Assembly: GCF_900105905.1 (NCBI RefSeq)
Contig: NZ_FNSV01000001.1
Location: forward strand, 124,001 to 188,000
Origin: Rhodococcus koreensis
GTDB lineage: Bacteria > Actinomycetota > Actinomycetes > Mycobacteriales > Mycobacteriaceae
DNA: 64,000 bases
Direction of reading: 5' to 3'
The notes beneath the pieces are model-generated. The model was not told the origin of the DNA. It saw nothing but the letters and a program-made list of their open reading frames with translations, and searched no databases. The position numbers were made by a program, and so were the translations under genes. The stretch's first letter is position 1. Each line of letters starts with the position of its first letter. Below, piece after piece: positions 44,204 to 52,612 of this stretch.

Positions 44204-45148
44204 ATGGACCGGGCGTCTCAGCACGTGTGGGGATTGTTCACCGACTGGTGCACGGCCGTCGGCCTCGCATCGCTGCCGGCCGACCCGGTGACCGTGGCGA
44301 TGTTCCTCGGCGAGCACCCCACTGCCCCGGGAACGCAACGGCGCCGGGTCGGCGTGATCAACGCCGTGCACCGCCGAGCCGGCCTGCCGCAACCGGGGCG
44401 CAGTGAACTCGTCCGCGACCTGCTCGATGCCGGGCGCACGGCAAGGCGTGAGCGCGCTGCGGCGGCAATCGCCAATCGAATAGTGCAGCTGCCGCTCACC
44501 GGATCGCCGGCCGGTCTCTTCGGGCGCCGCGACGCCCTCCTCCTCGCCCTCGCCGCCACATTGCGCTTCGAGCAGATCGCCCGACTGCGCCGAAACCAGG
44601 TCAGCGTCCACGTCGATACGTTGTTGATCCACCTCGACGAGGATGGCCCCCGCCGACTCGATCTGCCGACCACAGATGTGGTCGCGGTTTACCACGGGTG
44701 GCTCGAGGTCCTGGGTTTCCTCGACCGCTACCCCAGCACCTCATTGCTGGCGCAGTCCCTGGGCCGGGGTGCGGACCTGACCGCGCACGCGGCGACGGCT
44801 CGCCGGGACGATCGACCGCTGTTGACCCCGATCGATCGATGGGGCCACACGCCGTACGTCGCGACCGCACTGACCGGGCAGTCCGTCGCCACCGTCGTCC
44901 GGGCCCACTTGACCGGCCATGCGCCCACCCATGAACGGGTGCACCGACAACCTGCTACGACCCAGGAGACGCCTGCGCCGACCAAGGTGCACGACATCAT
45001 CCTCGACAGCGACTACTACGAGCGCGGCATTCGCGCTCGCGCGAATGCGCACACCACGATGAGCGGTGTCACCGACGTTCTCGGTGACATCGAGGACCGC
45101 GCCGACCAACTCCTGGCCGACCTGCTCTCCATCCTCGAAGCGGACTGA
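44204..45148 (+). CDS. Diverged recombinase-like protein
   Basis: A 314-residue protein. The N-terminal half (FTDWCTAVGLASLPADPVTVAMFL and VINAVHRRAGLPQP) looks like the SAM-like core-binding domain of tyrosine recombinases, and LALAATLRFEQIARLRRNQVSV aligns to the first-Arg region. Further on, the HxxR and Tyr motifs are not seen, so catalysis is doubtful. The C-terminal ~80 residues are unlike recombinases. It may be an inactive DNA-binding relative of the recombinase at 40889. A 16-bp palindrome lies 26 nt after its stop. Confidence 0.55.
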   Translation: MDRASQHVWGLFTDWCTAVGLASLPADPVTVAMFLGEHPTAPGTQRRRVGVINAVHRRAGLPQPGRSELVRDLLDAGRTARRERAAAAIANRIVQLPLTGSPAGLFGRRDALLLALAATLRFEQIARLRRNQVSVHVDTLLIHLDEDGPRRLDLPTTDVVAVYHGWLEVLGFLDRYPSTSLLAQSLGRGADLTAHAATARRDDRPLLTPIDRWGHTPYVATALTGQSVATVVRAHLTGHAPTHERVHRQPATTQETPAPTKVHDIILDSDYYERGIRARANAHTTMSGVTDVLGDIEDRADQLLADLLSILEAD

Positions 45149-45153
45149 ATTCC

Positions 45154-45470
45154 GCATGTCCGTTTTGTCTGTTGTTTACCGCGGTAAACATGTAGGTTCT
45201 CGTCGCACTTTTCGGTGGATGGTTCCGCCACCAGGGAATGTGCTGAGGTTTCTCACCGATTTTGCGGCTGGGATTCTCACCGATTTTTCGCTTTCTTCGG
45301 TCATTGAAGCTGCTGCCCGGTTGAGCCAAGCCGCGACGCGTCCGGCCGCAGGCCGTTGACCTGGAGATTCCTCCTGCCCGCCCAGAGCCGGCGCAGAGCG
45401 TCCGAAAAGTCGATGAGAAGGACGAAAAGAAGAATGAGAACCTACAAAACAACAGACAAAACGGACATGC
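45154..45470. repeat. 317-bp segment bounded by inverted repeats
   Basis: The same sequence, starting GCATGTCCGTTTTGTCTG and ending TGTAGGTTCTC, occurs at 45154-45201 and, inverted, at 45436-45470. The inverted copy lacks 13 bases (the core of the GTTTACCGCGGTAAAC palindrome). Two near-identical TCTCACCGATTTT repeats lie inside (~45.25 kb). It looks like a small inserted or rearranged unit; no coding gene is seen in it. Confidence 0.6.
45174..45189. repeat. Palindrome GTTTACCGCGGTAAAC, copy 1
   Basis: A perfect 16-bp palindrome, preceded by TGTCCGTTTTGTCTGTT as at 55.2 kb. It is 26 nt after the stop of the recombinase-like gene. The same palindrome occurs next to parA and parB, so it is a candidate partition or recombination site. 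Confidence 0.7.
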
Positions 45471-45487
45471 GAGCGGCGAATTGGCGC

Positions 45488-45730
45488 TGTCCTGACTCAG
45501 TGAAGGTGGCGACGACTCAGTGAATCTGGCGAGCGCGGTCGATCATCTGACGGACGGCTCAGCGAACCTGGCGAATCCGAGGTGCTCACCCGCGATCCGG
45601 GAATGAATCGAGGCACCGAGTTCCGCGCTCGCCAGATTCACTGATTCCGAAGTCGCCGTGGTGGCTCAATAGACCTGGCGAACAGCAGATGCGGCGTCTG
45701 GGTTCTCGCCAGATCCACTGAGTCGGGACA
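45488..45730. mobile_element. 243-bp non-autonomous mini-transposon (Tn5053/Tn7-like ends)
   Basis: Terminal inverted repeats begin TGTCCYGACTCAGTG at 45488 and, on the other strand, at 45730. GGCGC occurs directly on both sides (45483-45487 and 45731-45735), a 5-bp target duplication typical of Tn5053/Tn7/Mu-like transposition. Inside are several copies of CTCAGTGAATCTGGCG in both directions (e.g. ~45511, 45555, 45625, 45660, 45700). It encodes no protein. It would need a TniA-type transposase supplied in trans; the one at 48750 is a candidate, but the inner repeats differ (CTGGCG rather than CTGATG). Confidence 0.75.
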
Positions 45731-45738
45731 GGCGCCCG

Positions 45739-45821
45739 GCTCGGTACATCCGATGCCGCCTCGGTCGACCTGACGCGGCCGAGGGTCTATCTGATGCCTG
45801 GCTCAGTGAATCTGATGCCGG
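45739..45821 (+). repeat. Four direct ~21-bp repeats, likely transposase-binding array
   Basis: Degenerate direct copies at about 45740, 45760, 45781 and 45801, the last CTCAGTGAATCTGATGCCG. They match the CTGATG-type repeats at 40.24 kb. Tandem binding sites inside a transposon end precede tniA-type genes in Tn5053-like elements; here the IS21 element separates them from tniA. The terminal TGTC of this end is not visible, perhaps lost or obscured by the mini-transposon insertion. Confidence 0.55.
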
Positions 45822-45839
45822 GCCGGTGGCCACGGTCGG

Positions 45840-46121
45840 TCAGCGCCCGGGGGTCTTGTGCCGGGCAAGCACGGCGAGAGCGCCGTCGGCAGTGAACAGC
45901 ATTCGCATCTCGAGGCCGGTCGGGTACGCCCTGATCGCGGTCGGGTGCAGCGTCAGGTCGGGAGGAGCAGCCCGGGGACTCGGGGCAGAACTCGGGGGCG
46001 TGGGCTTGCGGACCCCGGTGGTCGGGGCCGACACCGCCGGCCACCCGCTGCGGCATACCCCGGATCCATAGATTGCGGGTCCCCCGCCGCCATCCACACG
46101 CCACGCCCGGAGCGCCACCAA
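45840..46121 (-). CDS. Possible small protein between the repeat array and IS21
   Basis: A 93-residue minus-strand frame. Its C-terminal part (LTLHPTAIRAYPTGLEMRML, then FTADGALAVLARHKTPGR) looks protein-like, while the N-terminal part is less so. Start would be TTG 46121 with GGAGA 8 nt upstream. The IS21 insertion lies just upstream and may have cut its promoter. Not recognised; it could also be non-coding. Confidence 0.3.
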   Translation of the reverse strand: MVALRAWRVDGGGGPAIYGSGVCRSGWPAVSAPTTGVRKPTPPSSAPSPRAAPPDLTLHPTAIRAYPTGLEMRMLFTADGALAVLARHKTPGR

Positions 46122-46290
46122 CCACTATCTCCGGCCGATCCGTGATTTGAGTGTGCCAATCTGAAGTGGCCCCATCTGGAGCCGTAGTGCTGGCTTGAAG
46201 TGGCCCCACCCTCGACCGACCAGACCCTACCGTTCGTGTCGTCTGCCAAGGCGATCACGAGAGGGCGAGGGGTTGAAGGAGAGATCGAGA

Positions 46291-47820
46291 GTGGAGCAGT
46301 TCGAACGTATCCGACGCGATGCCCGGGATGAAGGGATGTCGATCCGGGCGCTCGCCGACAAGCACCGGGTGCACCGGCGCACTGTGCGTCAGGCGCTCGC
46401 CGACGCGACGCCGCCGACGCGGAAGACCCCGGTGCGTGAGGCGCCGGTGCTGGGCCGGTACGAGGCCACGATCCGGCGCTGGCTGGTCGAGGACCTGGAC
46501 GCACCGAGGAAGCAGCGACATACCGCGCGCCGGGTCTGGCAGCGGCTGATCGACGAGGAGGGGGCCAGCGTGGCCGAGTCCAGTGTCCGTGCCCTGGTGG
46601 CCCGGTTGCGCACCGAGATCAGTCCCGGGCAGTCGGTGATGGTGCCGCAGACCCATCCGCCGGCTCAGGAGGCGGAGGTCGACTTCGGGGAGTTCACCGC
46701 GGTGATCGCCGGGGTGGTGATGAAGCTGTTCATGTTCTGCCTGCGGCTGTCGCACTCGGGCAAGGCGGTCCACGTCGCCTATGCCAACCAGTCCCAGGAA
46801 TCGTTCCTGGACGGCCACGTCCGGGCGTTCGAGGCGCTCGGCGGGGTGCCGGTCGGGATGATCCGCTACGACAACCTCAAGCCCGCGGTGATCCGGGTCG
46901 CCCTCGGCCGGGAACGGTTCGAGCATCCCCGGTTCATCGCGCTGCGCTCGCACTACGGCTACGACTCGTTCTTCTGCGCTCCCGGAATCGAGGGGGCGCA
47001 CGAAAAGGGTGGGGTCGAGGGCGAGATCGGCCGGTTCCGCCGCCGGCACCTGACCCCGGTCCCGCACGTGGGATCGCTGGCGGCGCTCAACGAGGCGCTG
47101 GCCGCCGCGGACGCGCGCGACGACGCCCGCCGGATCGGGGCTCGCGCCGAGACCGTGGGCGCGGCCGCGGCACGGGAGATGCCGCTGCTGCGGCCACTGC
47201 CGGACGAGCGTTTCGACGTCTCCGCCGCACTGTCGTGCCGGGTCGATGCCAAGGCAAGGGTCTGTGTCCGGCAGTCCTACTACTCGGTGCCGGCCCGGTT
47301 CGCCGGCCGCCGTCTCGAGGTTCGCTTGGGCGCCACCACCATCCGCATCCTGGCCCCGGGCAGCACCGGACACGTGGTCGCGACCCACACCCGCTCCCTG
47401 CGCAAGGGCTCCGAGGACCTGGTGTTGGATCACTACCTGGAGGTCCTCACCCGCAAACCGGGGGCCCTGGCCGGGGCGACCGCACTGGCCTCGGCCCGCG
47501 CCAGCGGTGCATTCACCGCTGTCCATCAACGATTCTGGGAGGCCGCTCGCACCGGACTCGGGGACGCGGCCGGAACCCGGTCGCTGGTCGGGGTGCTGCT
47601 GCTGCACCGCACCCTGCCCGCCGACGCCGTCACCGCCGGCATGCTCGCCTCGCTCGGGATCGGCAACTTCGATCCCGATCTGGTCGCGGTCGAGGCCCGA
47701 CGCTCGATGTTCACCCACACCGTCCCGACACCGGTTCCCTTGCCCGATAACGCCGCCCACGAGCGCTCCGCCCCCTCGCTGGCCGGCTACGACCAACTCC
47801 TGAACGGAGCAACCGCATGA
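46291..47820 (+). CDS. istA: IS21 transposase IstA
   Basis: A 509-residue transposase. An N-terminal helix-turn-helix (MSIRALADKHRVHRRTVRQAL) binds the element ends; it is written here as MSIRALADKHRVH and RRTVRQAL. The rve/DDE core has Asp in EVDFGEFT (~131), Asp in IRYDNLKP (~193) and Glu in KGGVEGEIG (~239). GTG 46291 is chosen for the AAGGAG upstream and for the family start; the frame opens earlier at 46195. Its stop overlaps the istB start. IstA cuts and joins the ends, and needs IstB for target capture. Confidence 0.92.
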   Translation: MEQFERIRRDARDEGMSIRALADKHRVHRRTVRQALADATPPTRKTPVREAPVLGRYEATIRRWLVEDLDAPRKQRHTARRVWQRLIDEEGASVAESSVRALVARLRTEISPGQSVMVPQTHPPAQEAEVDFGEFTAVIAGVVMKLFMFCLRLSHSGKAVHVAYANQSQESFLDGHVRAFEALGGVPVGMIRYDNLKPAVIRVALGRERFEHPRFIALRSHYGYDSFFCAPGIEGAHEKGGVEGEIGRFRRRHLTPVPHVGSLAALNEALAAADARDDARRIGARAETVGAAAAREMPLLRPLPDERFDVSAALSCRVDAKARVCVRQSYYSVPARFAGRRLEVRLGATTIRILAPGSTGHVVATHTRSLRKGSEDLVLDHYLEVLTRKPGALAGATALASARASGAFTAVHQRFWEAARTGLGDAAGTRSLVGVLLLHRTLPADAVTAGMLASLGIGNFDPDLVAVEARRSMFTHTVPTPVPLPDNAAHERSAPSLAGYDQLLNGATA

Positions 47821-48608
47821 GCGCCACACCCACGGCGGTGACCGCGCTGACCGATCACGCCGCCGAGGCCGCCATCCACGCCGCCTGCCGGGCCCTGGCC
47901 CTGCCGACCGTGCGGGCCCAAGCCCTCCCGATCGCCGAGGCCGCGGTCAAACAACGCCTGTCCCACCAGGCGTTCCTCGCCGAAATCCTCACTGCCGAAT
48001 GCGACGAACGCGACGCCCGCCGCCGAATCCGCCGGGTCAACGAAGCCAAGTTCCCACGCACCAAGAGACTCACCGACTTCGACGTCTCCCGGGTGCCGGA
48101 CCTCCCCCCGGCCACCCTCGCCCATCTGGCCGGCGGCAACTGGATCGACGCCGGCGAACCCCTCGTCCTCCTCGGCGACTCCGGCACCGGAAAGACGCAC
48201 CTGCTCATCGCACTGGGCACCGCCGCCGCCGAACAAGGCCGCCGAGTCCGCTACGTCACCACCGCGGCCCTGGTCAACGAGCTGGTCGAGGCCGCCGACG
48301 ACAAACACCTCTCCCGAGTCCTGGGCCGCTACGCACGCCTGGACCTGCTCTGCCTCGACGAGGTCGGCTACGTCACCCTCGACCCCCGCGGCGCCGAACT
48401 GCTGTTCCAGATCATCACCGCCCGCGAGGAACGCGCCTCCATCGCCTGCGCCTCCAACGCGCCCTTCAGCGAGTGGGGAGCCACCTTCACCGACCCACGC
48501 CTGGCCGCCGCCGTCGTGGACCGACTCACCTTCAACGCCCACATCATCCAGACCGGAACCACCTCCTACCGCCTGAGCACCAGCCGAAAGAAGGGAGCCA
48601 ACACCTGA
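47817..48608 (+). CDS. istB: IS21 helper ATPase IstB
   Basis: A 263-residue AAA+ ATPase of the DnaA/DnaC-like type. Walker A is LLGDSGTGKTHLL (~residue 120) and Walker B is LLCLDEVGYV. SerN/ASNAPFSEWGATF is the usual IstB motif. It assembles on target DNA and activates IstA. Its ATG overlaps the istA stop (ATGA). Both genes and their ends are intact, so the element may still be able to move. Confidence 0.92.
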   Translation: MSATPTAVTALTDHAAEAAIHAACRALALPTVRAQALPIAEAAVKQRLSHQAFLAEILTAECDERDARRRIRRVNEAKFPRTKRLTDFDVSRVPDLPPATLAHLAGGNWIDAGEPLVLLGDSGTGKTHLLIALGTAAAEQGRRVRYVTTAALVNELVEAADDKHLSRVLGRYARLDLLCLDEVGYVTLDPRGAELLFQIITAREERASIACASNAPFSEWGATFTDPRLAAAVVDRLTFNAHIIQTGTTSYRLSTSRKKGANT

Positions 48609-48749
48609 CCCCCACCGGGCCCACCACCCGGTGACCGAACACCAGCAGGGTGGGGCCAAATCAGAGCAGCACAGTGGGGCCAAATGGGGTTGTCATTTGA
48701 TTTGCCGATAGCGCTGCCGATCGCCGGTCTCGGCCACTAGCGTCGAGCA

Positions 48750-50459
48750 GTGGCACCAGATGAGGTGGGATGTGCGGTGACTGCGGGACCTGCGGTCCCC
48801 GAGACCGGTGTGCTGACTGCCACGGACCCTGAATGGGATTGCGCGTGTGCGCGGTTCGCGGTGATCGCCCCGTTGGCCGCGCTGGAGGTGATCGGCCACG
48901 CCGCGGCCGATGAGGCAGCAGCGAAGCTGGGATTGTCACGCCGGCAGGTATATGCGCTGGTGCATCGACTCCGGACGGGAGCGGGCACGGTCACCGATCT
49001 GCTCCCTGGCCGCTCGTCCGGCGGCCGCGGAGCGCGCCGCCTGCCCGAGACGGTGGACGAGGTGATCGCCGACCACCTGACGAGGATGTACCTCAAACGC
49101 CAGAAGCCTTCCGTGGCAGTCGTCTATCGGGCCATCGTAGGTGCCTGCGTGCGGCAGCAGTTGCCGGTGCCGGCCCGCAACACGGTGGCGGCGCGCATCG
49201 CTGCATTGCATCCGGGTGAGGTCGCCCGAAAGCGGGAGGGTACCGACTCCCCCGCCGCGCGCAGCCGGAGGTCCGCTGGCGGCACCGTCCCGAGTATCGG
49301 TACGCCGCTCGAGCAGGTGCAGATCGATCACACCGTGGTTGATGTGATGGTCGTCGACGAACGCGATCGACAACCCATCGGGCGGCCCTACCTCACGGCT
49401 GCGATCGACGTGTTCAGCCGGTGTGTGCTGGGCTTGGTCCTCACCCTCGAGCCGCCGTCCGCGGTATCGGTGGGACTGTGTCTCGGGCAGGTGTGTTGCG
49501 ACAAACGGCCCTGGCTCGACAGCCTCGGCGTCGGCGAGCAGATGACCTGGCCCATGAGCGGAAAACCGCGTCACCTGTACCTCGACAACGCGGCCGAGTT
49601 CCACAGCGAAGCACTGCACCGCGGCTGCCAACAGCACGGCATCGACCCCAACTACCGGCCACTCGGCCGCCCGCACTACGGCGGCATCATCGAACGCCTC
49701 ATCGGCACCGCCATGACCCGGGTACACGAGCTGCCCGGCACCACCTTCTCCAATCCCACCGACCGCGGCAGCTACGACTCCGAGAACACCGCGGCACTGA
49801 CCCTGACGGAGCTCGAACGCTGGCTGACCCTGGCAGTCGCGTCGTATCACGGCACCGTCCACACCGGACTTGGTCAAACCCCCGCCGGGCGGTGGGCGGA
49901 CGGCATCGCGGCCCTGCCCGCTCCCCCACCGGTGTCGGCGAACCGGGCGGTGTTCCTGCTCGACTTCCTGCCGGTGCTGCGGCGCCGACTGACCCGCACC
50001 GGATTCGTCGTCGACCACATCCACTACTTCTCCGCCGCCCTCAAGCCGTGGATCGCGCGCCGAGAACAGTGCGGCAAGTTCGTCCTCCGCCGCGACCCCC
50101 GCGATCTCAGCCGCATCTGGGTGCTCGACCCGGACGGCACCACCTATCTTGAGGTGCCCTACCGCACCCTGTCCCGACCGCCGATCACCCTGTGGGAACA
50201 CCGTGCCGCGATCACCCGCCTGCGCGAGCGAGGCCGCACCGAAGTCGACGAAGCGGCGCTGTTCCAGATGCTCGACACGATGCGTGAGATCACCGCCACC
50301 GCACGCAAAGCCACCCGCACAGCCCGCCGCAACACCGAACGCCGCCGCCACCTGCGCCCACCCGTACCCGCTGCCCGGATGCCACCACCACCAGACCCTG
50401 ATCCCACCTCCGGAGCGGGCGTCCCGGTGGCCGTGTTCGACGACATCGAGGAATGGTGA
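48750..50459 (+). CDS. tniA: TniA-type DDE transposase
   Basis: A 569-residue transposase of the Tn5053/Tn552/Mu-like group. An N-terminal HTH region (AAKLGLSRRQVYALVHRL) is followed by the rve core: Asp in QIDHTVVD (~192), Asp in LYLDNAAEF (~278) and Glu in GGIIERLIG (~314). A Mu-type C-terminal domain follows. GTG 48750 starts the frame. It catalyses end cleavage and strand transfer, with TniB and TniQ. tniB follows after 3 nt. It is the first gene of a three-gene operon, separated from its likely end array by the IS21 element. Confidence 0.88.
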   Translation: MAPDEVGCAVTAGPAVPETGVLTATDPEWDCACARFAVIAPLAALEVIGHAAADEAAAKLGLSRRQVYALVHRLRTGAGTVTDLLPGRSSGGRGARRLPETVDEVIADHLTRMYLKRQKPSVAVVYRAIVGACVRQQLPVPARNTVAARIAALHPGEVARKREGTDSPAARSRRSAGGTVPSIGTPLEQVQIDHTVVDVMVVDERDRQPIGRPYLTAAIDVFSRCVLGLVLTLEPPSAVSVGLCLGQVCCDKRPWLDSLGVGEQMTWPMSGKPRHLYLDNAAEFHSEALHRGCQQHGIDPNYRPLGRPHYGGIIERLIGTAMTRVHELPGTTFSNPTDRGSYDSENTAALTLTELERWLTLAVASYHGTVHTGLGQTPAGRWADGIAALPAPPPVSANRAVFLLDFLPVLRRRLTRTGFVVDHIHYFSAALKPWIARREQCGKFVLRRDPRDLSRIWVLDPDGTTYLEVPYRTLSRPPITLWEHRAAITRLRERGRTEVDEAALFQMLDTMREITATARKATRTARRNTERRRHLRPPVPAARMPPPPDPDPTSGAGVPVAVFDDIEEW

Positions 50460-50462
50460 GAG

Positions 50463-51374
50463 ATGGTCGACACCGCGGCACCGGAAGATTTCGACCACCT
50501 GCACGCACCGGTCCGTCCGGTCGCTGCCCTACCGGCCGAGGAGCGGATCCGGCACATCCGCGCCGAACGGTGGATCGGCTATCCCCGCGCCCGCGCAGCC
50601 GTGGAGCAACTCGACATCCTGTTGCACTGGCCGGCCCGGCAACGAATGCCGAACCTGCTCATCATCGGGCCGACCAACAACGGCAAGTCGATGATCGTCG
50701 AGAAATTCCGCCGCCGGCATCCGCCGGTCAGCGGCGACGACGCCGAACAGATCCCCGTCCTGTGTGTGCAGATGCCCTCGGACCCCTCGATCAGCCGGTT
50801 CTACGTCGCGGTGCTCACCGCCCTCGGAGCCCCGCTGCGCCCGCACCGGCGGATCGCCGAACTCGAACAGCTCACCCTCACATTGCTGCGCCGCACCGGA
50901 GTGCAGCTGCTGGTGATCGACGAGATCCACAACATCCTCGCCGGCCGTGACAACGTCCGCCGCGAATTCCTGAACCTGCTCCGCTATCTCGGCAACGAAC
51001 TGAAAATCCCCCTCGCCGGCGTCGGCACCCGGGACGCGTATCTGGCGATCCGCACCGATGACCAACTCGAGAACCGGTTCCTGCCGATCTCCCTGCCACC
51101 GTGGGGTGATGACCCGGACACCCGGTCCCTGCTGGCCAGCTTCGCCGCCAGCTATCCGTTGCGCGGCCGCTCGCATCTGAGCAGCGACGAGATGACCGGG
51201 TACCTCCTTTCCCGTTGCGAGGGCACCATCGGTGAGCTCGCGATGCTGTTGACCGCGGCCGCCGTCGCCGCCGTGGAAACCGGGGAGGAAGCGATCAACC
51301 ACCGCACCCTGACCGTTGCCGACTACACCGGTCCGAGCGACCGCCGCCGCCAGTTCGAACGCGAACTGCTGTGA
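50463..51374 (+). CDS. tniB: TniB-type transposition ATPase
   Basis: A 303-residue AAA+ ATPase (TnsC/TniB type). Walker A is IIGPTNNGKSMIVEK (~residue 68) and Walker B is QLLVIDEIHNIL (~157). Such proteins choose the target and regulate the transposase, using ATP. ATG 50463 lies 3 nt after the tniA stop. The next gene overlaps its stop. The overall order tniA-tniB-tniQ is that of Tn5053-family elements and of the TnsB-TnsC-TniQ core of Tn7-like elements. Confidence 0.9.
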   Translation: MVDTAAPEDFDHLHAPVRPVAALPAEERIRHIRAERWIGYPRARAAVEQLDILLHWPARQRMPNLLIIGPTNNGKSMIVEKFRRRHPPVSGDDAEQIPVLCVQMPSDPSISRFYVAVLTALGAPLRPHRRIAELEQLTLTLLRRTGVQLLVIDEIHNILAGRDNVRREFLNLLRYLGNELKIPLAGVGTRDAYLAIRTDDQLENRFLPISLPPWGDDPDTRSLLASFAASYPLRGRSHLSSDEMTGYLLSRCEGTIGELAMLLTAAAVAAVETGEEAINHRTLTVADYTGPSDRRRQFERELL

Positions 51375-52603
51375 CCCGCACGGGGAAATGGCCGCTGCAC
51401 CCGCCACCCCAGCCGGGGGAAGCGCTCTCCTCCTGGCTGTACCGAATCGCGCAGTTGCATTCCCTGAGCCTCGACGAACTCCTCGAACACGACCTCAGTC
51501 ACCGCGGGCTGACCGCGCGAGAACTCGATGACGACCCACCACCGGCCTTGCTCGACACCATCGCCGACCGCAGCGGCGTCCCCCTGGATCGGCTGCGCCC
51601 GATGAGCCTGGCCGGATGGGCGCCGTGGCTGCTCGACAATCCCGACCCGGACCGTTGTTCGTTTCCCACCTACGTCCATCAACTCTCGGTCCTGCTCCCC
51701 ACCGATCGGCGCGATCCAGCCGTCCGCGCCCCCACCTCTGCTCGGTGGCGGCCCTGGGTGAACGTGAACCGTAGTTATCGCGCATGCCCGGACTGCGTCG
51801 CGCCGTCTGGGCCGTGGTCGATCCCCCTGGTCGGGCAGCTGCCGCTGACACTCGGCTGCCCCGCTCACCACCGCCGGCTCGAATCCTGTAACACCATCCC
51901 GCACCCGCTGGCGCGCTGGGAAACTGCCTCACTGGTCACCCGGGCGACCACCGCACCCGAAGCCGCCCTGGACGCACTCATCGCCCAGGCGCTGGGCGCG
52001 GGCACCGTCACCCTGTCGCGGCGGGCGGTGCACGCCGCGGTGTGGTTCCGCATGCTGCGAACGTTGCTCGACGAACTGTGCACCCCGTTTCGCGCCGCCG
52101 GACCCGGCGGCGATGACCTGCGCCGCATCTGGACCAGCGTCGGCCGCAGACCCCATCGGGTATTGACCACCACCTTCGAAGAACTGGACTGGGCGACGCA
52201 GGCACACCTGCTCGCCGCGGCCGCCGTCGCGATCGACCTGCTCGCCGCCGGAACGATCACCGCGCGAGGCACCCACGGGCACCTGCTGTGCCCCTGGCCG
52301 TCGACGACCGTCTTCGGCGGCCGGCCCACCCGCCACCCGTCACCATCCCGATCGGTGCACCCGGTGACCGGCGACGAGACCGCGGCACTGTGGGCGCGCG
52401 TGCGCTCGAGCATGGAAGCAGCGATCGCGGCGGCCCGGCAGGACCCCGCGGCCGCGCAGGCACTGTTCACGCTCGCCCGCAACGGATGTCGCACCGAGGC
52501 CGCGGTGCTGCGGTTGCGCACGGCGTTCGCCCAGCACGGCATTTCCCTCCCTGTTCCCGACACCACCCCCACCCAGCCGGAAAACGCCCACTCACCGGGT
52601 TAG
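51371..52603 (+). CDS. tniQ: TniQ-family protein
   Basis: A 410-residue TniQ-type protein. The N-terminus (PGEALSSWLYRIAQLHSLSL) and the zinc-like RACPDCVA ... LGCPAHHRRLES signature place it with TniQ/TnsD proteins, which help to target transposition. GTG 51371 overlaps the tniB stop by 4 nt. No resolvase (tniR-like) gene follows in the usual Tn402-like position; a beta-solenoid-like gene lies next instead. It has lower similarity in its C-terminal half, as is usual for this family. Confidence 0.8.
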   Translation: MTRTGKWPLHPPPQPGEALSSWLYRIAQLHSLSLDELLEHDLSHRGLTARELDDDPPPALLDTIADRSGVPLDRLRPMSLAGWAPWLLDNPDPDRCSFPTYVHQLSVLLPTDRRDPAVRAPTSARWRPWVNVNRSYRACPDCVAPSGPWSIPLVGQLPLTLGCPAHHRRLESCNTIPHPLARWETASLVTRATTAPEAALDALIAQALGAGTVTLSRRAVHAAVWFRMLRTLLDELCTPFRAAGPGGDDLRRIWTSVGRRPHRVLTTTFEELDWATQAHLLAAAAVAIDLLAAGTITARGTHGHLLCPWPSTTVFGGRPTRHPSPSRSVHPVTGDETAALWARVRSSMEAAIAAARQDPAAAQALFTLARNGCRTEAAVLRLRTAFAQHGISLPVPDTTPTQPENAHSPG

Positions 52604-52612
52604 ATTGGCGCC

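Larger units (their letters stand above)
46151..48695 (+). mobile_element. IS21-family insertion sequence
   Basis: A 2.5-kb element carrying istA and istB. The left end reads GTGTGCCAATCTGAAGTGGC and the right end, inverted, TGACAACCCCATTTGGCCCC; both share an internal repeat ending TGGCCCCA, and a second copy of this motif lies further inside at each end. TTTGA lies directly on both sides (46146-46150 and 48696-48700), a 5-bp target duplication. It interrupts the stretch between the repeat array and tniA. Confidence 0.8.

Noticed and set aside
45488..45830. CRISPR-like array
   Set aside because: The repeats are degenerate, occur in both orientations and are unevenly spaced without unique spacers. 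They fit transposase-binding sites and no cas genes are present.
48750..52603. CRISPR-associated Tn7-like (CAST) transposon
   Set aside because: The tniA-tniB-tniQ set is present, but no Cas protein, repeat-spacer array or tnsA-like gene is seen.
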